DNA of 64,000 bases, from the NCBI GenBank assembly GCA_002316315.1, contig DCDG01000048.1, forward strand, positions 51,433-115,432, in the 5' to 3' direction. Of this stretch, positions 35,355-44,391 are shown piece after piece. The notes below the pieces were generated by a model. It was not told where the DNA came from and made no database searches. It saw only the letters and a program-made list of their open reading frames with translations. This DNA is from Candidatus Aminicenantes bacterium UBA1061 (lineage in GTDB: Bacteria; Acidobacteriota; Aminicenantia; Aminicenantales; Saccharicenantaceae). Both the position numbers and the translations under genes were made by a program. Numbering within the stretch: position 1 is the stretch's first letter; every line of letters begins with the position of its first letter.

Positions 35355-36686
35355 ATGTTTATTAACTTTCTCTGGCATTTTCATCAACCAATTTACCGGC
35401 ATCCTGAGACAGGAGAATATCTTCTGCCCTGGGCAAATTTTCATACGACCAAAAATTACTGGCAAATGGTCAGATTAATTGAGGAAAGTGAATTCCCCTG
35501 CACCATAAATCTGGTCCCCTGCTTGCTTGAGCAAATTAAGGACTATCAAAGCCAGCTGGCCCGGGATCTGGTTTTTGATTCACTTATCAAGCCGGCGGAA
35601 GAGTTATCTGTTGATGAAATATTGAGGCTAAAAAGATTTTTTCCAACCGCAGCCTCTGAGGCTTCTCCTCACCATCTTCAGGAAAAAGCCCTGGGCAGTT
35701 TCTTTTCTCCTCTGCTGTCACCTGAGAAAAGAGATAAAAAAGGCCTGCTTAATCTGAGGCAAGAAATCTTTTCTGACCTGCTTAACTATTTCCTGCGACT
35801 GTGCCAGAAAAAAACTATTGAGCTAACTGTTTCTCCTTATTATCATCCTCTTTTACCCCTTCTGATTGACCTTGGCCAGGCTCGTTCGGAGGCGCCGGAC
35901 CTGCCTGAGTTTAAATACAGGGAAGATGCCAGGTGGCAACTCAAAGAAGGCAGAGAATATTTCAAGCAGCTTTTTGATTTTGTTCCGGCCGGGCTCTGGC
36001 CTTCAGAAGGAGCTCTAAGTCAGGCGGCCTGTGAAGAAATAGCCTCGGCTGGTTTTAGTCTGACTTTCACTGACGAACATCTACTGTGGAAAAGTCTCAA
36101 AACAGGACCGGATGCCAAGCACCTTTATCAGCCATACAGGTGTGGGGAAACGACTATTTTTTTCAGGGACAGAGAATTATCGGATTTAATTGGTTTTGAG
36201 TATCAGCGCTGGCCGGCTGAACTGGCAGTTTCCGATTTTTTGAGAAGACTTGAAGCCAGAGCAAAGACTGCAGGCGAGAAAGCCATTTGTTCCATCATTC
36301 TTGATGGGGAAAACCCATGGGGAGCATACCCCAATAATGGGATAGACTTTTTAAGACTGCTCTTTTCCAGGATAAAAGATAGTCCGCATCTTCGGCCATG
36401 TCTGCCCTCTGACTATCTGGCTGAGCACCGAGCCAAAAAGAGTATTCACCTCCCGACCGGTAGCTGGATGGGTAGTTTTTTCAAATGGATTGGACACCCT
36501 GATAAGGTCAAAGCCTGGAAGCTTCTGTCTGAATACAGGAAAAAATATGGATTCTCCAGGCCGATGGCAGTAGCTGAGGGTTCGGACTGGTTCTGGTGGG
36601 CAGGAGAAACAGAAGAAAAAGAATTTGAGATTTTATTTTTATCTTATCTCCGGCAGGCCAGCCTGGCAGGTGAAAAAAATGAATGA
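35355..36686 (+). CDS. GH57 family glycoside hydrolase (alpha-amylase-like)
   Basis: 443-residue cytosolic GH57 enzyme. Conserved regions: LWHFHQPIY at the start, the nucleophile region GLWPSEGALS with E218, and the acid region IILDGENPWGAYPNNG with D317 or E319 as candidates. These suit an alpha-glucan hydrolase or amylopullulanase-type activity; the exact reaction is not certain. It starts two bases after the M28 stop and overlaps the next GH57 gene by eight bases. No signal peptide, so it acts on intracellular glucan. Confidence 0.87.
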   Translation: MFINFLWHFHQPIYRHPETGEYLLPWANFHTTKNYWQMVRLIEESEFPCTINLVPCLLEQIKDYQSQLARDLVFDSLIKPAEELSVDEILRLKRFFPTAASEASPHHLQEKALGSFFSPLLSPEKRDKKGLLNLRQEIFSDLLNYFLRLCQKKTIELTVSPYYHPLLPLLIDLGQARSEAPDLPEFKYREDARWQLKEGREYFKQLFDFVPAGLWPSEGALSQAACEEIASAGFSLTFTDEHLLWKSLKTGPDAKHLYQPYRCGETTIFFRDRELSDLIGFEYQRWPAELAVSDFLRRLEARAKTAGEKAICSIILDGENPWGAYPNNGIDFLRLLFSRIKDSPHLRPCLPSDYLAEHRAKKSIHLPTGSWMGSFFKWIGHPDKVKAWKLLSEYRKKYGFSRPMAVAEGSDWFWWAGETEEKEFEILFLSYLRQASLAGEKNE

Positions 36687-38661
36687 AAAAATGAATAAAA
36701 TTAAGTTTCTTTTTGCCGTTCACAATCATCAGCCCCTGGGCAACTTCACTCATATTTTTGAACAAGCTTTTTCTCAAGCTTACTGGCCGTTTCTAAAAAT
36801 AGCCAGCGAACATCCCGGTTTTAAATTTGCCCTTCACTTTACTGGCTTCCTATGGGAATTTATGCTTGATAAGCATCCTGAGGCTCTTGAACTGATTAGA
36901 CAAATGGTTAAATCCGGACAGGTTGAACTTTTAGGAGGTGCATTTTATGAACCCGTTCTAACCCAGATTCCTGAAAAAGACGGTCAGGCTCAGATAGAGC
37001 TGATGAACAATTTTTTACTGGAGCAATTTGGTGTCAAACCGTCCGGGCTCTGGCTGGCGGAAAGAGTCTGGGAACCTCATCTGGCCAGTTTTCTCCATAA
37101 GGCAGGTTTCAGTTATACGCTTCTCGATGAAGAGCATTTTCACTATACAGGGCTTAAAAATATTTACGGCTATTATCTGACAGAGGATAAGGGTTTTAGT
37201 CTGCGGGTTTTCCCCATAGACAAAAAACTGCGTTATTTGATTCCGTTTAGAAGCCTGGAAGAGATTGATGCTTATTTTCAAAAAATCTATGAGCAGGGCG
37301 GAAACGTAGCCATAATTGGCGATGATGGAGAAAAATTCGGACTGTGGCCCGGAACCAGCCAATGGGTCTATGAGCAGGACTGGTTGAAAAATTTCCTTGA
37401 ATATCTTGAATCAAGCCCGGTAGATATGATGTCGTTTTCATCATTTATCAGCCAGAATGGACCACTGGGGCGAGCCTATTTCCCACCTGCTTCTTACGAA
37501 GAGATGATGGAGTGGGTTCTGCCACCAGCCAGGCAGGCTGAATTTATCCGGCTGAAAGCCAGTTTACCAGCAGAAAGCCGCTTCTTTCTTAGAGGCGGTC
37601 AGTTCCGGGATTTTGGCTTGAAATATCCTGAAAGTCACCATTTGCACTGCCGTGCACTTCAGGTTTCAGCTGAAGTCCATAAAAATAATTCTGAAGAAGC
37701 CAGTAAGAACCTCTATCAGGCTGAATGCAATGATGCTTACTGGCATGGGATTTTCGGTGGTTTATACTTGCCCCATCTCCGACGGGCAGTTTCCGGTCAG
37801 CTTATTTCAGCCGAACTTAAGTTGCCATTTGACAGCGGTTGGGAAAGACTTGATGTTGATCTTGATGATCAGGACGAATATGAATTAAAAACGCCGGCCT
37901 TTTTTATCTGGGTAAAACCAGGGGCTGGCGGTTCAGTGATCGAAATTGATGACCGTTATGAAGCTTTTAATCTGACCGATGTCCTGACCAGGCGTCAGGA
38001 ATTTTATCATCTTTATTCAACCAGCGGAGGACAGGCTGGCGAAGCTAAATCAATACATGAAGTGAATAGAGTTTTACCACCCGAGGCTCAGAAATGGCTG
38101 GCTTTTGATGGCTACCAGCGTCATTCTTTTCTCGAAAGAATTTTCCCTCTGGATATCACCCGTGAAGAGTATGGGTCTATATATCACCAGGATAATGGAA
38201 ATTTCATCGGTAAAGAATTTAAAGCCGAGCAAGAAGAAGATGCCTTAATCCTGGAAAGAGAAGATAAGGCCGGCCTTAAAGGCAGTCAGGCCAGAATCAA
38301 AATTAAAAAAATCATCAGGCCTGGTCACAATTCAGTTCTTTTTGCCTGGGAGATAGAAAACACTGGGCCAGGCGAGCTAGCTTTTGCCTTTATTTCTGAG
38401 TGGAACCTGGCTTTCTTTGAAAATGAATATCAGATCAGAGCAAACAGAGTGGAGTTTCCTGCTCGACAGCTCTTTCTGGAAGCAGCCAACCCGGCCGAAA
38501 TTTGGGATTTTCCTATCAAAACGGTTTCTCAATCAGAAAAAGATTTTGAGATTATCACCCAGGGGATTTCCTTTCACTTTTTATGGCGGTTAAAGCTGGC
38601 TGGTGGAGAAAAAACCACTCTGCTATATTTAACCCTTAATCATAACCGTCTTGAAGTTTAA
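36679..38661 (+). CDS. 4-alpha-glucanotransferase (GH57)
   Basis: 660-residue enzyme very close in length and motifs to the Thermococcus litoralis 4-alpha-glucanotransferase. HNHQPLGNF opens the barrel; the nucleophile is E128 in GLWLAERVWEP; the acid lies in GDDGEKFGLWPGT (about 215-216). The C-terminal half (~300-660) matches DUF1925/DUF1926 beta domains. It transfers maltodextrin segments during glycogen or maltose metabolism. An upstream TTG at 36625 is rejected; the ATG at 36679 follows GCAGGTG and overlaps the previous gene. Alternative activity: alpha-amylase. Confidence 0.9.
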   Translation: MNEKMNKIKFLFAVHNHQPLGNFTHIFEQAFSQAYWPFLKIASEHPGFKFALHFTGFLWEFMLDKHPEALELIRQMVKSGQVELLGGAFYEPVLTQIPEKDGQAQIELMNNFLLEQFGVKPSGLWLAERVWEPHLASFLHKAGFSYTLLDEEHFHYTGLKNIYGYYLTEDKGFSLRVFPIDKKLRYLIPFRSLEEIDAYFQKIYEQGGNVAIIGDDGEKFGLWPGTSQWVYEQDWLKNFLEYLESSPVDMMSFSSFISQNGPLGRAYFPPASYEEMMEWVLPPARQAEFIRLKASLPAESRFFLRGGQFRDFGLKYPESHHLHCRALQVSAEVHKNNSEEASKNLYQAECNDAYWHGIFGGLYLPHLRRAVSGQLISAELKLPFDSGWERLDVDLDDQDEYELKTPAFFIWVKPGAGGSVIEIDDRYEAFNLTDVLTRRQEFYHLYSTSGGQAGEAKSIHEVNRVLPPEAQKWLAFDGYQRHSFLERIFPLDITREEYGSIYHQDNGNFIGKEFKAEQEEDALILEREDKAGLKGSQARIKIKKIIRPGHNSVLFAWEIENTGPGELAFAFISEWNLAFFENEYQIRANRVEFPARQLFLEAANPAEIWDFPIKTVSQSEKDFEIITQGISFHFLWRLKLAGGEKTTLLYLTLNHNRLEV

Positions 38662-38722
38662 CCTTAACGGCCTGGTTGGTTTTGAAATTTTCAGGAATGA
38701 TTTTAAACCGAAAATAATATGA

Positions 38723-38728
38723 TATAAT
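38723..38728 (+). promoter_or_regulatory. Possible -10 box upstream of the GH57 branching enzyme gene
   Basis: A perfect TATAAT lies in the 93-base gap before the branching enzyme ATG at 38755. A weak -35 candidate (TTTAAA, 38702-38707) is 15 bases upstream. It would allow separate transcription of the branching enzyme-glgC-kinase-receiver-galT part of the cluster. Confidence 0.35.
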
Positions 38729-38754
38729 AAAGAAAAAATTTGTTCCGAGAAGGC

Positions 38755-40443
38755 ATGTCGGAAAAAGTAAATAAAAACAACAAGTTTCTTTGTCTGGTTC
38801 TTCATAGCCATATTCCCTATGTCATTAACCATGGTACCTGGCCTCATGGTACAGACTGGTTATTTGAGGCTGCGGCAGAGACCTACCTGCCGATTCTCGA
38901 CGTGCTTCTCAGGCTGGAAAAAGAGGGGTTAAGGTCTGGTTTGACCATTAGTCTAACGCCCGTTCTGATTGAACAGCTCAACAGTCAAGCCTTCAGACAA
39001 AATTTCCTGGATTATCTGACTATGAAGCTGGATGCTTCAGCCGGAGATTATCTGTATTTTAAAAGCACAGGCGAAAAACAGTTAATGAATCTGGCCTCAT
39101 ACTGGAGAAAGTGGTATGAAAAGATTTACCACCTGTTTCTCGATGAGTTTCATGCTGATCTGATTTCAGCTTTCGCTCATTTCCAGGAAACTGGTTCTAT
39201 TGAAATTATAACTTCGGCAGCGACTCATGGCTATCTGCCGCTTCTTTCGACAGATGCCAGTGTCAGGCACCAGGTCCAGCAGGGTAGATTTGTTTATGAA
39301 AAATATTTTGGGCGAAAATCAACTGGCTTCTGGTTACCTGAATGTGCTTACCGGCCAGGATATGCCTGGCGACCACCTCTGGGTGAATCTTCACCTTATG
39401 AGCGACTTGGTATTGATCAAATCCTGTCTCAAGAAAATCTCAGTTATTTTTTTATCGATAATCATCTACTGCGTGGCGGAGAGGCCAGGGGAGTTTATCT
39501 CGAGAGATTTCCAGCCCTGCAGGATTTATGGGAACGATCTAAAGAGAACTATCAGTCCAGGGAACCACTCAGGCCGCAGAATCCTTATTTGCCATATTTA
39601 ACCTATCCAGCGGGTACAGCTTTTATGGCCAGAGATGAAATTACCGGTCAGCAAGTCTGGAGCCGGTATTCTGGCTACCCTGGAGATGGTTATTATCTCG
39701 AATTTCACAAAAAGCACTTTCCCGGAGGATTACGTTACTGGCGAATAACTTCTTCTTCCTCAGATCTGGCTGATAAGCTGCCCTATGAAATAGAGATAGC
39801 CACCGAGCGTATTGAAGAACATGCCCGACACTTTGTCTGGCTTCTCCATGAAGTTTTAAAAGATCAAGAAGAAAGAATAATTACTTCTCTGTATGATACT
39901 GAACTATTTGGACACTGGTGGTTCGAAGGGCCCGAATGGTTATATCAGGTGATCAAAAAACTTTCACTTCCCGAATCAAAAGTTAAGCCGGCTACTGCTT
40001 CCAGATGCCTCGAGGAAGTTCCTCCTGAGATTTTAGTTTCTCTGCCCGAGGGTTCGTGGGGTGAGGGCGGGTTTCACTGGATCTGGCTAAATGAAAAAAC
40101 AGCCTGGATCTGGTCAAAAATTTATGACTTAGAAAAAAGATTCTGGCCTGTTTTTGAAAACCAAAACAGGCCAGAACATTTGGATTCCAGACTTTTGAAA
40201 CTTCTATGCCAGGAAAAATTTCTCCTGGAAAGTTCAGACTGGCCCTTTTTAATTTCCACCATGACTGCCCGGGATTATGCCGAGGCCAGGGCCAGCCATC
40301 ATTTTGAACGTGCCGCCAAACTCTTCAAGCTTATAGAGAAGGGCACCGGCTTAACCCCTGAAGAGTTATTTTGGCTGGAAAAAATTGAGTCAGAAGATTC
40401 TTTATTCAGAGAGGTCTTGCTTCCCGATGGCAACGCCATATAA
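38755..40443 (+). CDS. 1,4-alpha-glucan branching enzyme (GH57 type)
   Basis: 562-residue GH57 enzyme with a C-terminal DUF1957 helical domain, the architecture of thermophile branching enzymes (Thermus, Thermococcus). HSHIPYVINHGTWPHG opens the barrel; nucleophile E196 lies in GFWLPECAYRPGYAW; the acid lies in LYDTELFGHWWFEGPEWL near 380. It forms alpha-1,6 branches in glycogen, replacing the GH13 GlgB that is absent here. An earlier TTG at 38740 is less likely because it lacks a ribosome site; the ATG at 38755 fits homologues, though its own site is close. Overlaps glgC by 17 bases. Confidence 0.9.
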   Translation: MSEKVNKNNKFLCLVLHSHIPYVINHGTWPHGTDWLFEAAAETYLPILDVLLRLEKEGLRSGLTISLTPVLIEQLNSQAFRQNFLDYLTMKLDASAGDYLYFKSTGEKQLMNLASYWRKWYEKIYHLFLDEFHADLISAFAHFQETGSIEIITSAATHGYLPLLSTDASVRHQVQQGRFVYEKYFGRKSTGFWLPECAYRPGYAWRPPLGESSPYERLGIDQILSQENLSYFFIDNHLLRGGEARGVYLERFPALQDLWERSKENYQSREPLRPQNPYLPYLTYPAGTAFMARDEITGQQVWSRYSGYPGDGYYLEFHKKHFPGGLRYWRITSSSSDLADKLPYEIEIATERIEEHARHFVWLLHEVLKDQEERIITSLYDTELFGHWWFEGPEWLYQVIKKLSLPESKVKPATASRCLEEVPPEILVSLPEGSWGEGGFHWIWLNEKTAWIWSKIYDLEKRFWPVFENQNRPEHLDSRLLKLLCQEKFLLESSDWPFLISTMTARDYAEARASHHFERAAKLFKLIEKGTGLTPEELFWLEKIESEDSLFREVLLPDGNAI

Positions 40444-41611
40444 AAAGATTCTGGTCATGATCTTATGTGGAGGAAAAGGCGAAAGGCTATATCCACTGAC
40501 CAAAGACAGGGCCAAACCTTCAGTCCCTTTTATCAGCAGTTATCGAATTATTGATTTTAGCCTGTCTAATGCCCTGAATTCCGGTATGAGGAGAATCGCC
40601 TTATTAACCCAGTATAAATCTCTGTCGTTAGAGAGGCATATTCGACAGGGCTGGAGTATCTTTCACCCTGAAAGTAATGAATATATAGTTTCACTCCCTG
40701 CTCAGGGTCGGTTAAGCGAGCACTGGTATGAAGGAACCGCCGATGCGGTTTTTCAAAATATATACACTATCCAGCAAGAAAATCCAGACATAATTCTTGT
40801 CCTTTCGGGGGATCATGTTTATCGAGCTGATTACCGCCTGTTGTTGAATTTTTTCGTAGAGAAACAGGCTGAGGCGGTAGTTATGGCCCACACCTGTCCG
40901 GTAGAAGAAGCGAGTCGTTTTGGGGTAATCAGTGTCGATGACAATCACCTGATTACCGGCTTCAGCGAAAAACCCAAAAAACCGGCCGCTATGCCCTGGT
41001 CTCCTCAGCTCTCTTTGATTTCAATGGGCGTTTATATGTTTGACACAGCAGTTCTGGTCAGATCCCTCATCCGTGATGCCAAAAATCCCAGGTCGACTCA
41101 TGATTTTGGTCACGATGTGATTCCAGAGCTTATCAAGCGCCATAAAACGTATGCTTATATTTATGAAGATTACTGGCAGGACATCGGGACAATTGATGCC
41201 TACTGGCAGGCTAACATGGACTTTCTGACGGCCAGTCCTCCTTTCCTGCTTAATGACCCCGATTGGCCAATCCGGACTTATCGTCCACAGTATCCTTCTT
41301 CTTTTGTTCTGGATGGAGAGATCAGCAGTTCTATTCTGGGTTCAGGCTGTCAGGTTCTTGGTGGCCGCATTAAAAATTCTATTCTGTCCCCGGGAGTCAT
41401 AATAGAAGATGGAGCAGATATTGAAGATTCAATAATCTTTGAAGAGACGGTTATAAAAAAAAGAGCAAAGCTTCGTCAGACGATACTGGACAAGCAGGTT
41501 GTTATTCCACCTGACTTTTCAGTTGGTTTTGACCTCGAAAAAGATAAAAGCTATTTCAAGATCAGCCCCGGTAGTATAAGAGTTATACCAAAAGCCTGGA
41601 GGCTGGAATGA
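40427..41611 (+). CDS. glgC: Glucose-1-phosphate adenylyltransferase
   Basis: 394-residue enzyme forming ADP-glucose from ATP and glucose-1-phosphate. N-terminal nucleotidyltransferase domain: ILCGGKGERLYPLTKDRAKPSVPF, LSGDHVYRADY, GVISVD, FSEKPKKP, and YWQDIGTIDAYWQANMDF. The C-terminal left-handed beta-helix (~290-394) has hexapeptide repeats. The ATG at 40427 lies within the branching-enzyme gene; the TTG at 40385 would add 14 unrelated residues. It feeds glgA at 44381-45853. Its stop overlaps the histidine kinase start (ATGA). Confidence 0.95.
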   Translation: MATPYKKILVMILCGGKGERLYPLTKDRAKPSVPFISSYRIIDFSLSNALNSGMRRIALLTQYKSLSLERHIRQGWSIFHPESNEYIVSLPAQGRLSEHWYEGTADAVFQNIYTIQQENPDIILVLSGDHVYRADYRLLLNFFVEKQAEAVVMAHTCPVEEASRFGVISVDDNHLITGFSEKPKKPAAMPWSPQLSLISMGVYMFDTAVLVRSLIRDAKNPRSTHDFGHDVIPELIKRHKTYAYIYEDYWQDIGTIDAYWQANMDFLTASPPFLLNDPDWPIRTYRPQYPSSFVLDGEISSSILGSGCQVLGGRIKNSILSPGVIIEDGADIEDSIIFEETVIKKRAKLRQTILDKQVVIPPDFSVGFDLEKDKSYFKISPGSIRVIPKAWRLE

Positions 41612-42951
41612 TTGAAAAATACAGCCTGCAACCAAGCAACTTCGATCCTGATACTCCCAAGGATTTTGTCTTGCTGTCTATTATTGCCCAGAGTTTTTTT
41701 CAGCCATTTTCACTTGAAGACAATCTTCTGATAATTCTGACGGCCCTGACAGCAGGTTCAGGCATCGGTTTTAACCGGGCTATGTTATTTCTAAAAGATG
41801 GAATGAAATTGAAAGCTACTACCTGGTTGGGGCCAAGATCTGCAGATGAAGCAGAGGCCATCTGGACTATGCTGTCTTCACCTGGAATTGGCTACGCTGA
41901 AATAGTTGCCTATAACCGTGACCTGGTCACCAAAATGGTCAAAGACATTCAACCTAAGCTTAAGTTTCTAGTCTATGATCTGGAGAGCCAGTCTCTACCC
42001 TTGCCAGCCATGGCTGCTCTCAACAGAGAAATTATCCTGGTGACTGAAGCCGGAAGTGAGCCGGAAGTTGATCCAAATTTTATCAACTTTATTCAAGTAG
42101 ACAGTTTCCTTTGTTTACCTCTCATTGCTCAGGATGAAATACTGGGAGAAATTGTGGTTGATAAGGGCATCACTCATGCTCCAATTGAAACCAAGGATAT
42201 CGAACTGGCCAGGCTCTGTGCCCTGCTGGCCGGAAATTATATTTATACGACTACCCTTTATAAAAAAGTAGTCGAGATGGAAAAGATGGCTGCTCTGGGC
42301 GAAATGGCTGCTTTTATTTCTCACCAGTTGAGAAATCCGATTGTAGCTATCGGCGGTTTTACTCAACAAATTTTGACCAGCCCTTGTCAGCCTGAACGTT
42401 GCCGCCGAAATTTGAATATCATCCGCGAACAGGTCAAGCATCTTGAAGATATTATTTATAAATTGAGTCATTTTCTAAAAATTACTATCAGGGAGTTACA
42501 GCCAGTTGATGTCGCACCAATTCTTTTGAATCTGGTAGAAAGGCCTGATATTAAGCTTAAGGCAGCTAAAAAAGCCATCTCACTGAGAATAAGCGAAAAT
42601 CTGCCATTGATTCATTGCGACCCTGTCTATTTTGAAGAAGCAGTGGTTAATCTCCTGGACAATGCTCTGGACGTGACTCCAGAAGGTAGCAAGGTTTATG
42701 TGCGAGCCAGGCCTTATAACGATAAATATGTTATGATAATAATTAAGGATTCCGGACCAGGCCTCGATGAGAAAAGCCGTGAAAAATTATTCAGTCCTTT
42801 TTATTCAACCAAAGAAAATGGCACCGGGCTGGGGTTACTGTTCGTCAAGCGCATCATAGACTCCTGTGATGGAAAACTGGAAGTTCAAAGCAAGCCGGGT
42901 CGCGGTACCATGTTTAAACTTTATTTTAAAGTCCGGGAAAGGGGACAATGA
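41608..42951 (+). CDS. GAF-domain sensor histidine kinase
   Basis: 447-residue soluble kinase without membrane helices. Residues ~25-215 form a GAF-like sensor. HisKA phosphoacceptor H239 lies in FISHQLRNPIVAIGG, and the ATPase domain has N-box NLLDNALDVTPEG, G1 DSGPGLD, and G2 GTGLGLLFVKRI. It is translationally coupled to glgC by an ATGA overlap and to the receiver by another, so its natural partner is the next gene. Position within the glucan cluster suggests it senses a cytosolic metabolic cue, but the ligand is unknown. Confidence 0.9.
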   Translation: MIEKYSLQPSNFDPDTPKDFVLLSIIAQSFFQPFSLEDNLLIILTALTAGSGIGFNRAMLFLKDGMKLKATTWLGPRSADEAEAIWTMLSSPGIGYAEIVAYNRDLVTKMVKDIQPKLKFLVYDLESQSLPLPAMAALNREIILVTEAGSEPEVDPNFINFIQVDSFLCLPLIAQDEILGEIVVDKGITHAPIETKDIELARLCALLAGNYIYTTTLYKKVVEMEKMAALGEMAAFISHQLRNPIVAIGGFTQQILTSPCQPERCRRNLNIIREQVKHLEDIIYKLSHFLKITIRELQPVDVAPILLNLVERPDIKLKAAKKAISLRISENLPLIHCDPVYFEEAVVNLLDNALDVTPEGSKVYVRARPYNDKYVMIIIKDSGPGLDEKSREKLFSPFYSTKENGTGLGLLFVKRIIDSCDGKLEVQSKPGRGTMFKLYFKVRERGQ

Positions 42952-43304
42952 TGAAAAAAATACTTCTGATTGAAGACGACAAGGCCCTGAGCCTCCTGTA
43001 TGAGGAAGAGCTGAAAAATGAAGGCTATTCTATAGTCGTCGCCTATGATGCTGATTCAGCTCTGGAGCTGGTCAAAAAAGAACAATTTGATCTTATTATT
43101 ACTGACATCAGAATGCCAGGTAAAGACGGTATAGAGCTCATCGCTAATGTCATGGGGCTCCGCAAAGATATTCCAATTATCATCAACACAGCTTATCAAA
43201 GCTATAAAGACGATTTTATGACCTGGGCAGCCGATGCTTATATTATTAAATCGTCATCGCTTGATGAATTAAAAGCTAAAATAAAAGAGCTAATTGGCAA
43301 CTGA
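42948..43304 (+). CDS. Single-domain response regulator (CheY-like receiver)
   Basis: 118-residue receiver with no output domain. Acidic pocket E9/D10/D11, phosphorylation site D53 (ITDIRMPG), T81 and K101 are all present, so it should accept phosphate from the adjacent kinase. It begins inside the kinase stop codon; a second ATG follows directly at 42951. Without an effector domain it must act by protein contact, possibly as an intermediate in a relay or as a direct modulator of an enzyme. Confidence 0.92.
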   Translation: MMKKILLIEDDKALSLLYEEELKNEGYSIVVAYDADSALELVKKEQFDLIITDIRMPGKDGIELIANVMGLRKDIPIIINTAYQSYKDDFMTWAADAYIIKSSSLDELKAKIKELIGN

Positions 43305-43347
43305 ATTACAGCTGTCTTTTGTTATCTCTAAAAAAGGAAGTAAGGTG

Positions 43348-44391
43348 ATGCCAGAATTAAGAAAAGATATGTTAACTGGAAGGTGGGTCATCATCTCGAC
43401 CGAAAGAAGCCGGCGCCCAGATGACTTCCGCCCACCGTCTCCATCTGAAATTAGAAGAGAAAATCCGGCTTTCTGCCCGTTCTGTCCAGGTAATGAGGCC
43501 AAGACCCCACCTGAGGTTTATTCTATTCGAGACGATGGTTCCGAACCTGATCAGCCAGGCTGGAAGGCCAGAGTAGTTCCAAATAAATTTCCTGCTCTGA
43601 CACCAGGTCCGCTTCCTCCCAGGAAAAGCAGGGGGAGTTATCAGTGGATGGAAGGAGTAGGAATTCATGAAGTAGTCATCGAAAACCCTGATCATAATCA
43701 TGAAATGGCTGATTTGTCTCTTGACCACTTAGCTGAGATCCTTAAAATCTATCGTTTGCGGACTATAGCCATCGAACAGCAATTTCACTATCAATATGTC
43801 CAGATTTTTAAAAATAAGGGAAGAGATGCCGGTGCGTCACTTTCTCATCCACACTCGCAGATTATAGCCACTCCGATAGTTCCTAAAAGGATCAAAGAGG
43901 AAATCTATGGAGCAGAAAGGTTGTTTCGCAATTCTTTCCGCGAATGCTCAATTTGCCGGATGTTGCGGGAAGAACTCCAATCAGGCGAAAGGTTGGTGTT
44001 TAAAAATGAATTCTTTGTAGCCCTGACTCCTTTTGCCTCCAGGTTTCCATTTGAAATGGCCATTGTCCCGAAAAGGCATTCAGCCTTTTTTCGCCAGATT
44101 ACCGATGAGGAAATTGTTCTACTGGCCGAAGCCTTAAAAGAAGCCCTTAATCGCTTAAAAGCTGAACTATCTGATCCACCTTTTAATCTCGTCTTGCACC
44201 AAGCTCCAAATCCTCAGATAGCCGAGAAAGCCTGGCCTGGGATTGATTTTTATTATCACTGGCATCTAGAAATTTTGCCCATCCTGACCAAAGTGGCAGG
44301 CTTTGAACTGGGCACAGGTTTCTATATTAACCCCGTAGCTCCAGAATCAGCTGCCGAATATCTCAGAAAAAGTGAGAAGCCTAAAATCTGA
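43348..44391 (+). CDS. galT: Galactose-1-phosphate uridylyltransferase family (GalT)
   Basis: 347-residue HIT-superfamily nucleotidyltransferase. Zinc-type cysteines in CPFCPGNEAKTPPE (~38-51) and CSICRML; catalytic nucleophile in SHPHSQIIATP; C-terminal YYHWHLEILP. GalT exchanges UMP between UDP-glucose and galactose-1-phosphate. Its place among ADP-glucose genes leaves open an ADP-sugar phosphorylase role. A reading from TTG 43294 is rejected: AAAGGAAG lies seven bases before the ATG at 43348. It overlaps the convergent glgA by 11 bases. Confidence 0.88.
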   Translation: MPELRKDMLTGRWVIISTERSRRPDDFRPPSPSEIRRENPAFCPFCPGNEAKTPPEVYSIRDDGSEPDQPGWKARVVPNKFPALTPGPLPPRKSRGSYQWMEGVGIHEVVIENPDHNHEMADLSLDHLAEILKIYRLRTIAIEQQFHYQYVQIFKNKGRDAGASLSHPHSQIIATPIVPKRIKEEIYGAERLFRNSFRECSICRMLREELQSGERLVFKNEFFVALTPFASRFPFEMAIVPKRHSAFFRQITDEEIVLLAEALKEALNRLKAELSDPPFNLVLHQAPNPQIAEKAWPGIDFYYHWHLEILPILTKVAGFELGTGFYINPVAPESAAEYLRKSEKPKI

